64,000 nucleotides of DNA from Pyropia yezoensis. Taxonomy: Eukaryota; Rhodophyta; Bangiophyceae; Bangiales; Bangiaceae. Under the pieces are notes generated by a model. That model was given only the letters and a program-made list of their open reading frames with translations, had not been told where the DNA came from and did not search any database. Where the stretch lies: contig CM020620.1 in the NCBI GenBank assembly GCA_009829735.1, positions 12,707,420 through 12,771,419 of the forward strand, in the 5' to 3' direction. Positions 50,775 through 61,374 of the stretch are shown piece by piece; within the stretch, counting starts at the first letter, position 1; each line of letters begins with the position of its first letter. The translations under genes were made by a program, and so were the position numbers.

Positions 50775-52457
50775 GTTAATTTCTGACACGACCGAAGTAA
50801 AAGTTATTATTGTATACATATATCATATCGCCGATGGAACAGGGCCTTTCGTTGTATCACGTCCAGCTCACATTGTTCTTGTTTGAGGCAGACCTTGGCC
50901 GTGGCGGGCCTTACTGATCATCTTTTGTTACCCCAGGACCACTTTGCCACTACCACGCGTCACTGGGTCGAACAGCGCTGCTCTGATAGCCCTGCAATTC
51001 CCCCGTGCCTCTTACTCTAGTCTTGCAGCGGGCGTTGCGGCCGGTGCTTTTTTCGTCCCACTGATGATTGGCTGCAGCCACAGCGGGCCTCGTACCATCT
51101 CTCATTGGTAAACACACTGTTGTTCTCTCGGCTGGGATCGTCAGAGAATCCGCCCACCCCGGCTCATTCCTCACCGGGACAGTCCTCCAGCTTGTCTCGG
51201 GTGTCTGTTCCACTCGGGTGCTCCCCTCCATGTTCTCGGAGTCCCGGGAAAGTCGCAGATCGCACTGCTTGCATAACAATGCAGGCTAATTCGAAGCTCT
51301 CATTGGTCAGAGAAGCATTCTGTGAGGCATGTCATTGGTGAGTGGACTGTTATTCTTGTTGTTGTCCGGATCGGCAAGTTTTGGGAAAACTGCAATAGTC
51401 TGTCCAGCTTAATGACGCGGCGGGCCAGCAGTCGAACTGCAGAGCCTCAATGTACTTCCAATCATTTGCTTTGCGTGCTTCAATGCGTGTTCTACGATGT
51501 TGGCCCCCACGCCCGTCAACATGTGGGCAAGCTCACCGACCTTGACGAGAGATCGGTGTTTTCCTTAAGCAATTACTCTCAGCCGCGAAACGGGCTTGGC
51601 CACCATCGACTATATTGAATCTATTTCTAAATGTAATGGCGCACTACAGAATGCTCATTCTACTTGAGGTCGGCCGAACAGAGTTAAAGGCGTCTGAAGG
51701 TTGTGTGTTCCAAAGTACTCAAGCCCCAAGTAGCCGCCCACGGAAGTGGTCCGAGCGCGATTGTTTGAATATTTGCTCTCGGAAACGTCTCTTCATTGGC
51801 TGGAGGACGCCCAATAGATGCGAATCGAACCAGCTCAGAGAAGACAACCCTACTAAAGGTCTATTCCATATAGCTAGTAACCTTAGATGACCCGACTTCT
51901 CGCCTCCCGCATGCCTCAGTACGTGCCGGGAGCGACCATTTTACGTCTTTTATTGAGTACAGTACTGATAGGCATGAGATAGCACCGTTTTCTTGTATTT
52001 TCAGGGATGGTCCCATGCGCTCAAAGAGATATCACTCTGTTCTGTAGCCAGGACAGCGATGTGACTCTTTTGAAAAATTCGGCAACTCCACCGTTTTTCT
52101 CACTTTTGAGCTTCTTCTACGCGGTGCGTTGTGCTTTTGTACTCTAGTGGTCCAGGACGAGCTTTTTCTCTCCTGTTTCACGCGATTTTGCTTCCTCGCC
52201 GTGGCAGAGAAGAACAGAGGTTGTTGTTCCGGACCGCCGATCGGACGTAAAAATCGGATACGGGGGCTACCTTAGAAGTACAATGACATAAAGAACATGT
52301 AACTTGGACTGAACTATGTCAGGCTGAAGAGCCGCCAGGCATACCTCTTCCCTTCACCCTAACCCATCACTGCTTGCACCGCCGTTGCGCCAGGCACTCT
52401 CCCCTACCACCTCCCTCCGCCCAACGCCCAGTGCGCGCTCAGGCTCGGCTTGCCACT
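50775..52457. other. repeat-rich spacer
   Basis: No gene supported. It contains CCAAT module 2 (51062-51405). The rest has no recognisable coding or RNA signal. Confidence 0.45.
51062..51405 (+). promoter_or_regulatory. CCAAT-dense repeat module 2
   Basis: About 340 bp, roughly 80-85% identical by eye to the reverse complement of 57822-58165. It keeps four ATTGG motifs (GATTGGCTGC, CATTGGTA, CATTGGTCAG, CATTGGTGAG) and the core GTCCGGATCGGC. It lies about 290 bp upstream of the tRNA-Lys gene at 50688-50774. Confidence 0.5.
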
Positions 52458-52574
52458 ATGTCGCCCTCGCGCCAGATGGCTTCTGGTGGTGACCCCTCGC
52501 GCCGGCGTCGCACTTCATACCGACTGACGAAGGAGACGGCTGTCCTGGTGGACAACGTGCGTCGGTTTTCTTGA
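52458..52574 (+). CDS. hypothetical short ORF or first exon
   Basis: 38 codons, MSPSRQMASGGDPSRRRRTSYRLTKETAVLVDNVRRFS. It is preceded by a C/T-rich leader such as a 5' UTR might have. The AAC/GTGCGT near its end could be a splice donor. The basic start and RRRTSYRLTKET could be a DNA-binding N-terminus, but no family is recognised. Confidence 0.25.
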   Translation: MSPSRQMASGGDPSRRRRTSYRLTKETAVLVDNVRRFS

Positions 52575-52614
52575 GGGGGAGCGCGCGGCCGGCCGGACGC
52601 ACTCCTTAAGTAAT

Positions 52615-52643
52615 CCAGTGGCGCGAACCGCGCGCGCCACTGG
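52615..52643. repeat. hairpin, 11-bp stem
   Basis: CCAGTGGCGCG and its exact complement CGCGCCACTGG, with a 7-base loop. No T-run follows, so it is not a Pol III terminator. Confidence 0.6.
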
Positions 52644-53193
52644 TGTCAGTGAGCGGTCCGTTTTGCGCGTGCGGGACGATGACTTTTTTGAGTCATTGGC
52701 CGACACAGGGAGAGCGTGCAGGGAGTGAGTTGGACGAGAGTGAGGCAGGGGAGGGGAGCGACTCGGGTAGTATGGAGATTTGACCTGGGTGCTGAGTGTG
52801 CGCGTTTTTTTTTTGTTTTTTTTATGAGGAGCAGGCGACCGCCTTCAGCCGGAGGAGCTGTCCGTGGACGTAAAATTGGTCCCCGGAAGGTCTCCGTACG
52901 AGGCGGAGGGGCTATTGTCTTGCGGCCAAGGCAATGGCGACACGCACTGCAATCGCCTACGCCTTGGCCGCGACAACGGGAGTATGATCGGCTGCGACTG
53001 TGTCCTCAGATGCTGCGGGATTACGAAGTTGGCGCAGCGCGCACTGTGTAAATTCTACTACGGTGAGGAATGGGTCAGCATGTAATCCCCGTTCGTGCAC
53101 TCACAAAACCCGCCATTTTGATCTCGATCGTCATTCGGGCAAGACGGGCATGTCCGGTCCGCCCCATATGGGCGGGAGGACCCTCCGTGCTGT
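52644..53193. other. no clear gene
   Basis: It contains a T-run near 52806-52830 and a plus frame (52864-53085) that is Cys-rich (LLSCGQGNGDTHCNRL...CDCVLRCC) without an ATG or known motif. This may be part of a decayed gene. Confidence 0.35.
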
Positions 53194-53481
53194 TCAGGCG
53201 TGCACTCCGGCCCAAAACACGGTTTTAGGTCCTGTCTTTTTTACCCCAGGCCCGGAGCGCGATGCTGATGAGGTCCACCTAGTTTGAGCCGTCACCGACC
53301 AGAAGCGCGTGAATGAAAACTCTTTTTTCAAGTGACTAGCTATATGGCATTGACCATCAGTTCTGGAGGTACATGACATTCTACGTAACATTCTGAAAAG
53401 GAGAGAACACGTTTGGCAAGAAGGCAAACAGAGAACGGGGAAAACGAAGAGCACAAGAAGAGAGAGCTGGACGAGATGCAT
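53194..53481 (-). CDS. hypothetical small protein with signal-like start, pair member 1
   Basis: From ATG 53481: MHLVQLSLLVLFVFPVLCLPSCQTC, a hydrophobic stretch like a signal peptide. The start region is related to the plus-strand ORF at 62059-62322 (MQLVELSLFVLFVFSL), and many differences fall at third codon positions. Downstream similarity includes TDG but needs small gaps. No family recognised. It may be a repeat that happens to be open. Confidence 0.3.
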   Translation of the reverse strand: MHLVQLSLLVLFVFPVLCLPSCQTCSLLFRMLRRMSCTSRTDGQCHIASHLKKEFSFTRFWSVTAQTRWTSSASRSGPGVKKTGPKTVFWAGVHA

Positions 53482-53484
53482 CAC

Positions 53485-55093
53485 GAATTGCTGACTTATG
53501 AATTTTGTCTTGGGGAACCGGGACTGACTCTCTCAGACGGGCTCTCAGTCAATCAGAAAAGCGGCTGGGACCGACTTCCGCGCCGACGTGCCGTCACAGG
53601 CCTAAGTGGCTTGTTCATTTTTCACATCTCCGGGATTGCAAGTCGTTTTCAGCCGCCGATCGGCTCCTGACGATAAAAACCGTGAAGTTTCTAAGAAGAA
53701 ACTGTGAGAAAAGGTATTGGCCTTTTCTGGCCCGGCATACGACCATAACTTTTGTTTCTCAGGCATCTGATAGCGCTGTCTAGCCAATGCGGTGGCCCTT
53801 ATGTTCAGAAATTGACTCGATGTCTCACTCGCTGGCCATCAGGACAGAATTGTGCCAGCAGCAATGCTGCCCTCAAACAAACAACTGCAACTGCCCCAAA
53901 ACATTATATGTCAAATGAAAAGCGTCACATGTCCTATCACGATACTTTTCAGTGCGAAAGCAGTTGGCCCTTAATGGTGAATCTCGTCAGCCCATCAGAT
54001 GCCGACCTGGCAGTCTTCCGATAATCAAGAGCAGTTTGACTTAAGCTTCCGAGGCTCCGATTTATCCTGACATCTTCTTCGCTGGTCAAAAAGTGCACAT
54101 ACTTGGACGTTTCACATCATACCGTACAATACCCATTGCTTAAAGAAATGCGGACACTGGTGGACTTTTCCTCGGGGTTGACCAGAGCATAGCTTGATTG
54201 GCTTCTGTGATCTGGATTATGGGCCTGCAAGGCCGACTGACACACAATTTTGTTTGGCCCTGATAGTACCCATCATTACACTCTAATCCAACGTGACGTG
54301 CCGAAAGGATAGGGTATTGAATAGATCGTCTTTTTGGAGGCCGCCCTTTGCCAGGAGCCTACTGTTTGTTTTCGCTCAGAACTCCACTTTCATTCATGGC
54401 TTAAACTGTCAACCGAATCTGCCAATAGTGTGGTTACTGGCGAGCAATAGCAAATTCCACATCCGATCGCGTTCGCTTCGCCTTGCAACTTACCAACTCA
54501 AATGTTCAAAATGTAATGAGCAATGAGATCCCGTCAGCCACCGGGACTGCGTGCGATGAATACATAACCTGAGAGAGGCTGCCTCACGTCCGCCGCTGTG
54601 ACCGTCCGTCTGCTCTTTGGCGTCTGATTGAGCAGGTGCCGCCGTCGCGGCCGGCCGTACAAGTTTGACAGACGGCAGGGGAGCGCTTGCAGGCCTTGCG
54701 TGTGCTGCGATCCGCTGCAGTGCTGCCCCCTCGTTTAGAAACGGCGGAACGACCTGCAAGGCGATGCGGGAGCCTAGTCACACCACCGCTGTCCTCTCTT
54801 GTGGCGAGCCTCAGCGAGTGCCGCTGCCTTGACACGACATGTAGGTGCCATGCAAGAGGCACTGATCCTCAGCCCAAGGGCTGCCAGTATTATACTGCGC
54901 TCCGTTTTGGACGAGGTAGTCGACCATGACGGTCGAGAAGTTATCCATATTTTACGACACGTGAAATCATGTGCGCCACGTGTGTTTAGTCCATGTCACG
55001 TTCGTGCGAATCCATCCTGCGTTCGGTTGAATCGACCCAATTTTGAAAACCGAAACTGAACTCGAATCCCGCCCCCGCATCCCTCGTGTCTTT
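53485..55093. other. no clear gene
   Basis: Spacer of mixed composition. No tRNA, no recognisable protein motif and no LTR found. Isolated CCAAT motifs occur (for example near 53785). Confidence 0.4.
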
Positions 55094-55354
55094 TCAGTCC
55101 TCATCAGGTGGCCCGTACCGCGCCCAATATCTAAGGAACATGGGCATCTTTCCGGCGGGTACAGAGGCCGCGGAGAAGGCGTCGGAGAAGCCGCCGGAGA
55201 AGCCGCCAGCGGGGAGTAGGGCACGGGCAACGTCGGAAGGGAGATCGGAAGGGGAAGGAGGCATCTGCGCCGCCGTGGGCGAGGGGAGGAAGACCACCGC
55301 CGCCACCACCGCGGCGGCGGCCACCACAATCGCCAGGGGGCGGCGGAGGCCCAT
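55094..55354 (-). CDS. hypothetical secreted small protein or first exon
   Basis: 86 codons from ATG 55354. MGLRRPLAIVVAAAAVVAAVVF is a good signal peptide, followed by a small-residue stretch (SPTAAQ) suited to cleavage. A Ser/Pro/Ala region with a Gly-Gly-Phe repeat (GGFSGGFSDAFS) and KMPMFLRYWARYGPPDED complete it. A donor-like CGCG/GTACGG near 55117 could end an exon instead. No family is recognised. The region is GC-rich, so chance openness is possible, but signal peptide plus cleavage site is suggestive. Confidence 0.35.
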   Translation of the reverse strand: MGLRRPLAIVVAAAAVVAAVVFLPSPTAAQMPPSPSDLPSDVARALLPAGGFSGGFSDAFSAASVPAGKMPMFLRYWARYGPPDED

Positions 55355-56707
55355 GATCGAAAAGAAGGGGGGGTAAAACATAGGGAAAAGCAGTTGTTGA
55401 GGGGGGGGGGGGGGCGGGGGCGGCCGCGTCAAGCCGGCGCAGGAAGTCGTGCGGCGCCAAAACGAGGGAGCGAGGCAAGGTGCGCACGGTGGCGGCGGGC
55501 GCCGAGGACACACCCGTGGCCGCGGCTCTTCAACCGCCTGCACCAGCAGGTGCCCAGCCGCCGCCGCCCCCCCGCCGCCCCTCGCCGCCCACGCGACCGC
55601 CCACGCGCCCGCCCACGCCGCCCACCCACCCGCCTGCCCGCCGAGCCCCCCGGGCTAGCCCCCGGCAGGCGAAGTGGCTGTACCCGCCATCCCCTCCCAC
55701 TCTCCTCCCCTCCTCCCCCCCATGCTCCCCAACACCCACCGCGCCTTTGGCCACAGCCCTAGGAGCCTTGCGACTACCGCAGCGTTGGCTCCCCCCATCC
55801 CCACTCACACGCCACTTCCCTATTCCCAGTCACACGCCGCTTCCACATCCCCCCTTCTCCCCAGCCTCCAGCGGACGCTCCCGCGCGCCCTCCCCGCCCG
55901 ACAGGGACGTGCTGTACGCCGCGGTGCCCGACAAGGGCAACGCGCGGGGAGGCAGCGGAGGGGCAGGAGAGAGGGGGGGCGGCATGCGCAGAACGGAGCT
56001 TCACCGGACGCCTCAGCCCCGCCAACGCCCCTCCGGCGGAAAGGGGGAAGAGGGGCGGGGGCGCCGGGACGGCGACACGCCACCAACCAGGCGTGGGCGC
56101 CGCGGCCCGTGGCCCCGCGTCCCCTCTGCCCACCCTCTCACTCGCCCCAAACCTTGCCGCCGCCACCAGGTACCCCCACCAACTCCTCTCGCACCCGCAC
56201 AGCGGCGCGCGCGCGGGGAGGGGCGGGGCGGGATGCCAAGCGGCGGCGGCGGCAGCGGCCAGCGGCTCGCGCGGCGCCGCGACGCGGCCGCTGTTGCCGC
56301 CCAGCGCCACCGACAGGCCACGGCCGCCGCCACAGCCATTGCCGCCCGTCGCCACTGCCAATGCGACGGCCTGCTGGTGTGGCTGCTGGTGCTGCCGCGG
56401 GAGTGGGGGGACGAGGGGCAGCTGTAGGTGGCGGGAGGAAAGACGAGAGGCGGCGGGTGAGGATGCTGCGGTGGTGTTGGACCTCGCTCGCGGAGCAACC
56501 GGGGTCCGGAGGGCTTGTGTCAGCGGTGAAGCGCCGTCGAGCGCCAGCCGATGAGCGAACGTCAAGAAATTGATCTGGTCGGGGTGCGCGAGAGTCCTCC
56601 GCGCGCATACATTTACGAAACGCATGCCGAGTCAGGCACGCAGTGTGTACTGCACCCCACCATCCTGAGTCAGGCATGTAAATAGTGTGTATTCAAAGGC
56701 TGGTATT
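55355..56707. other. very GC-rich low-complexity stretch
   Basis: Long overlapping frames exist on both strands because GC-rich DNA lacks stops. None shows a domain. A plus-strand acceptor-like CCCGACAG near 55904 is followed by DVLYAAVPDKGNARGG. I cannot support a gene. Confidence 0.35.
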
Positions 56708-56822
56708 GTGCGTCCAGTAAAAAGTGGACGTGCACAGGTCGTGCAGTGTGGGTTTGAATGGTCCAGTGGCCGATATTTGACATGATCACGACACGTGCGC
56801 GTCCACTTTTTACGGGACGCAC
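56708..56822. mobile_element. short inverted-repeat element (MITE-like), 115 bp
   Basis: 28-bp arms at 56708-56735 and 56795-56822, matching at 26 of 28 positions; each contains GTAAAAAGTGGACG. The 59-bp centre has no coding capacity. Flanks ATT/TAA suggest a TA-type target, but no clean duplication is seen. Confidence 0.6.
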
Positions 56823-57056
56823 TAACAGAACCACAATGACCTTTCTGCGGCACCATCTCGGAACGTCGGTCTTTCAAGAGTGCCTCACGTCCATGTATTA
56901 TAGCTTTTGAGCCAATCATGTCCCCTCCCCACCGCGACAAAAGCCGTTGCTGTGCAATTCAGCAGCATGGGGCGTCCAGTCTCCTCGTTGACATCGGTGC
57001 GTGCACTGATCAAACTATGGTGATAATATGTGCACCCCGCTAGGTCTTATAGTGAG

Positions 57057-57159
57057 GGTCAGATGGCCGAGCGGTCTAAGGCGCTGCGTTCAGGTCGCAG
57101 TCAACATTGTTGGCGTGGGTTCGAACTGGGGGAGAAAGAGGAATGTCCCACTCTGATCA
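57057..57159 (+). tRNA. tRNA-Leu (CAG) with a 20-nt T-loop insertion
   Basis: The tRNA body is identical to the copies at 21921 and 27179. The inserted T-loop bases differ at three positions (AGAGGG versus TGGGGG, GAGTGT versus GAATGT). The flanks differ too, so it is an independent locus. TTTT follows at 57164-57167. Confidence 0.9.
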
Positions 57160-57275
57160 AATATTTTGCACTACACTGCTCCCAATACTGCAGATCGACG
57201 CCGCGCATCATACGCCAGTGCTTGTGTGACACACGTTTGCAAGCTCTGCCTTCACAGTGAGCGTTAAAAAATACG

Positions 57276-57371
57276 TCCCTTTCTTATTATTCTACCGCTG
57301 ACGTCCACAATCTGTCCGACAACGAATCCCTTTCTTATTATTTTACCGCTGACGTCCACAATCTGTCCGAC
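57276..57371 (+). repeat. two-copy tandem repeat, 51-bp period
   Basis: Copies at 57276-57320 and 57327-57371 (TCCCTTTCTTATTAT...CTGTCCGAC) differ at one base. Confidence 0.85.
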
Positions 57372-57821
57372 GTGCTCGATGTCAAGACTGGGTCCATGTC
57401 GGCCGCCCTTGGGTCCACGGGCATTTCTTTCGCTGATTGGATGGCTACAGCCTGTTTTCCAGTCTTAGTGCTGGGTTTGAGCTTAACTTGGACAACATCA
57501 AACAAAACTGAGAAAAGAGGAAAATCACCTGAGGCACACACACCGTCGCTGACTACGCTGAGCACACTGTTAATGCCGCGCATTTAAACATGGTACCTGC
57601 GCGTGAAATTGACACAAAGCACCGTCCGTAGGTTGGCAAAAAGCACGTCGTTGCCCTGGAAGTGTCGTCACTTGTGCTTTGGCAGGTAAAGACAATGGCT
57701 GATGGCATGCATGCAATAGTGTGCTGGTTAGCTGAACCATATATTTAGGATATGCTGTTGAGTGAGACGTCGCGACATGCAACCGTTGCGGCTGCAACAC
57801 CAGCCTCAGTTTCGAAAGTAA
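57372..57821. other. no clear gene
   Basis: Spacer between the tandem repeat and CCAAT module 3. No tRNA, domain or LTR signal seen. Confidence 0.4.
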
Positions 57822-58290
57822 CAGTATTGCAGTTCTCCCAATTTTGGCCGATCCGGACAAGAACAAGAACAACAGTCCACTGACCAATGACATGCCTCAC
57901 AGGATGCCTCTCTGACCAATGAGAGCTCCGAATCAGCCTCCATTGTTGTGCAAACAGTAAGATCTGCGACTTTCCCAGGACTCCGAGCACATGGAGGGGA
58001 GAACCTGAGTGGAACAGACACCAAGACAAGCTGGACAACTGTTCCGGAGAGGAACGAGCCGATGTGGGGGGAATCTTCGGCGATCTCAGCCGAGAGAACA
58101 ACAGTGTTTCGACCAATCAGCGATCGGTAAGAGGCCCACTGTGGCTGCAGCCAATCATCTGCTCTGGGCGATCGGGCCCCTAGAGCCCGCGATTGGCTCG
58201 CCCTCACCTGCCAGCACGCGATTGGCTCCCACAGTTGTTCATGCAGTGTTGTTCTTGTCCGGATCGGCCAAAATTGGGAGAACAGCAATA
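57822..58290. promoter_or_regulatory. CCAAT-dense repeat module 3, foldback arrangement
   Basis: Six CCAAT/ATTGG motifs in about 340 bp. The core (TTCTTGTCCGGATCGGCCAA) occurs inverted at both ends, on minus at 57822-57872 and on plus at 58248-58290, making a foldback with arms of about 43 bp. 57822-58165 matches the reverse complement of 51062-51405. The tRNA-Lys gene at 58366 is next to it. Confidence 0.5.
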
Positions 58291-58365
58291 GCTCGACTCC
58301 AGTGTACAGTCATAGGCCGAGTCGTGGCTATGATGTACATTTGCACGTAGTAGCAAAATAACTGC

Positions 58366-58452
58366 CACCGAGTGGGGGGCTCGAACCCCCGACCACCAGA
58401 TTAAGAGTCTGGCGCTCTGAGACGATTTGATTACCGACTGAGCTAACCCGGC
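58366..58452 (-). tRNA. tRNA-Lys (CTT) with a 14-nt D-loop insertion
   Basis: The same tRNA body as 50688-50774. The D-loop insertion has the same length and place but differs at about four bases (ATCAAATCGTCTCA). AAAA at 58355-58358 is the Pol III terminator. The constant body with a changing insert indicates that the body is under selection and that the insert is removed as an intron. Confidence 0.9.
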
Positions 58453-58700
58453 TGACCTGTCACCTGTACACAACGCTTCGTAACACGTTATTTTATACTC
58501 GCACCACGGGCTGGTAAACCCGATCCATGCCATCCTTTAAGTAGCTTGCTCCAGAGAGTTTTCTGCTCATGGAAATGAAATGCGGAGCAGCGCCGCTTCC
58601 CAAAGACCCGAAGCACTCGATGCGGCTTCCTTGACTTTCTGCGCGGCAATGGCTGTCCTTCTTGTTACGGCGGTCAGCATGATGGCAATAGCTTGCCACT

Positions 58701-59551
58701 TCAGTTCACTCCACACCGTTGGACAGACGCCTTAGAGTTCCCACCGTTCATTGCACAAGTAGCGCCGTTAGCGGTGCCTCCACGATTGACATCCTCCCCT
58801 GCTTGAGATCAAGAAAGTGTGGTTTTTTGTGTAATCAAGTTCTGTGATGGGAAGGCCCTGATGGGGGCGCACAGTGTCGTGTGCTCGGATCTTGTGTGAC
58901 GCCATTTCTTCTGCACGTTTGTGCGCTCTCTGTTTCTCTCCTGGTGTACTATTCTCTTTCCCGGCCTCGTCTCGAAATGCGAATTTACACCCCCCGATGC
59001 GAATTTATCACCATGTCTCCTAATTAATCCTCAGGACCAGATTTTGTCATCCTTTTGTCCAGTAGCATAGACACGACGGACGGTGTTTCTTCCGTCAACT
59101 CTTGTGCCTTGTTTGTGAAGGTTAAGGCGTTATGCGTCCGCCTAGCGGGTGGGATCCCGATCTCCCCGGCGGAGGGATGGGCTTGGGCTACTTGGTGTAT
59201 CCGACGCGGCGGGGCCACCTGTCCGCCCGACGGTGCTCAAGAGGCGAGGCGCGGGGAGGCACGCACCGGCCGTCGTCGGCCGGCACGTTCGATTGCCCTC
59301 GCGCCCCACCCACCTACCCGGCTTTGAGCCCGTTGGCGCCTCTGGCGGTCGCCTTTTTATCTCTCCTCTTTCTCTCTCTTGGATCTGCTTTGTTTCTCCT
59401 TTTAGCCTGCCTACCTCCGCGGTGGCACGCTGTCTACCCTCATTGGGGGGGCGTGAACACTCTCACGCCTGGGGTCCCGCCTAGCGGTCTTTGGTGACCC
59501 TGACGGGTCCAACGTCAAGCCTAGTCCTCGCCTTTTTTAACTGTACCAACT
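58701..59551 (+). repeat. left arm of 850-bp inverted duplication
   Basis: Matches the reverse complement of 63148-64000 with few differences. The arm contains a 121-codon open frame (59132-59497, MRPPSGWDPDL) with a hydrophobic stretch (VAFLSLLFLSLGSALFLLLACL), open in both arms. The repeated CCGCCTAGCGG occurs twice in the arm. This could be two opposite LTRs or ends of a large foldback element. The outer limit is hidden by the window end. Confidence 0.85.
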
Positions 59552-60226
59552 CACAGGTGTCCCGCCGTAGGGAGCACAGGACGACAATTGAGCTGGAGGG
59601 CGCACTCGAGTGAAGGCTTCTGTTTCACGCCCTTTGCGAGATTGGGAATTCACGTTTCGCGCGATCTCATGCACGTGAATTGCGAAATCACGCACCGCAC
59701 GCCAGCACAAAAGGGCGCGGTCTGGGGCGTGATTTCTTGCAACAGTTACGGCCATGACGGACCACGACATAACACTGTTCTGTTCGTGCATTCATGACAT
59801 CGGAGGGGGCGCGTCCTTCTGCGAACCCGACGGACGGCCCAGAAACCCACTGCCTCTCATAAGCACCTCCCTTTGTCCGCGACACGCGGTTGGCAAGAGC
59901 CATGTTAGTTGAGGACGCTTCAGCGCCGTCACCGCGCCTGAGCGTTCCCGCCATCAGAATCATATCACATCTCTCCCTTTTTTCTATCCTCGGAGTTTAC
60001 TCCCCACAGATAAGGACGGCTATCAAATCAGCTTGAGGCAAGTCAACGGGTCACAAACTGCCCCAAACTGCGTGTTGCGATACGGCGGTTGGAGCGCAGT
60101 GGTCGGGAAGGGCAGCCGCCGCATCGCGCAGCGCAGGCCTACCGTCATGCCACTGCCGAGAATCCGACGCCGGGCATCACGTGAGGGAGGTCAATCGGGG
60201 TTCGCCCCGGCTGTGATGTGGGGGGT

Positions 60227-60304
60227 CCCGGCCGGTCGGGCAGGCCGCGCATCCGGGCCGGCCGGGCAGGCCGCACATCCCGGCCTGTCGGGCAGACCGC
60301 GCGT
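60227..60304 (+). repeat. tandem repeat, 3 x 26 bp
   Basis: Three units of CCCGGCCGGTCGGGCAGGCC-like sequence with a few changes each. Confidence 0.85.
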
Positions 60305-60734
60305 TGTGGCCTCTTCTCCAACAGCGCATGGCCACTCTTCCAATCTCCAGCGTCTCGCCGCCACCCCTCCCCTCCCAGTTTGGCTGCGAAGTCCTGTGAG
60401 CTTATCATTCGCAATCATGGGTTTGCTTCCAGGGTTGCTTTGAAGCTTGGAGTTTCTGAGAGTATTCTGCATCGCGTCTTCCCCCCCGGCATCGTTGCGC
60501 TTCTTCCTGCCACGCATATTTCCTTGTAACTCTCGAAAGTAGCGGCGGCGGCCGCGGCGACACTGCGTGGGCGACCGCAGGCGGTGTCGACGACGGAGGG
60601 ACGCGGCACGACAGTACGGCGTAGGCAGACCCAAGCGGCCCGCGCCCGAGAATATGCCCGCGATCCGCGCCGTCGGCGGCGCCGCGAGGTCAATTCTCTT
60701 CGCCCTGGCAGATCTGTCAGCCGGTGGCGCCCGT

Positions 60735-60998
60735 GGCGACGGCCGCGAGCACCAAGCCACTAAACTTTAAGTGGTGGACGTAACGGATGCGGGCGGCGGG
60801 CCCGACGCGTCCTCCTACTGCTCTCCCTTATCTCCTCCCGCGCTGTCCCCCGCCTGTGTTTCTGCTGGCGACGGCCGCGAGCACCAAGCCACTATACTTT
60901 AGGTGGTGGACGCAACGGATGCGGGCGACGGGCCCGACGTGTTCTCCAAATGCTCTCCCTTATGTCCTCCCGCGCTGTCCCCCGCCTGTCTTTCTGCC
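60735..60998 (+). repeat. tandem duplication, 2 x 132 bp
   Basis: Units begin GGCGACGGCCGCGAGCACC at 60735 and 60867. They include the near-palindromic CCACTAAACTTTAAGTGG, which has changed between the copies. Confidence 0.85.
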
Positions 60999-61270
60999 CC
61001 TCTCCCCGGACCGAATCCCCCCCCCCTCTCCCCCAACCGTCTCCATCCCCCCTCCCCCCCGATCGTCTGCCCCCCCCTGTCCCGCGACCGTATCCGCCCC
61101 CCTCGCCCCGCCAGGACCGGACGGCCTCACAACGGGGCGACCATCAGCGACCAGCCGGTCGGTCGAGGCCTTCCCATCTTGCCCCTGGCCCTCTGTCCTT
61201 GTCCGCCCTATCTCCTTTCGCCTCGGCGTACCCCTCGCGGCCTCTGCGTACCCCTCGCCGCCGCCGGCTC

Positions 61271-61374
61271 GATGCCCGTCGCACCCGCGGCGGATGCGCC
61301 AGTTTGATGCCCGCCCGTCGCCCCCGCGGCGGAAGCCAGTTTCATGCCCGTCGCCGCCGCGGTGAAAGCCAGTT
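61271..61374 (+). repeat. tandem repeat, about 3 x 35 bp
   Basis: Three degenerate units with GATGCCCGTCGC...CGCGGCGG...GCCAGTTT. Confidence 0.75.

Noticed and set aside
51815-51845. GAATCGAACC resembling a tRNA T loop
   Set aside because: No acceptor, D or anticodon stems can be formed around it.
55355-56625. Overlapping frames of up to 315 codons on both strands
   Set aside because: Low-complexity Pro/Ala/Gly/Arg translations without a domain; openness is explained by base composition.
58701-59551. 121-codon frame as a membrane protein gene
   Set aside because: The hydrophobic stretch comes from a pyrimidine-rich tract. It is open in both arms, but no start context, homologue or independent evidence exists.
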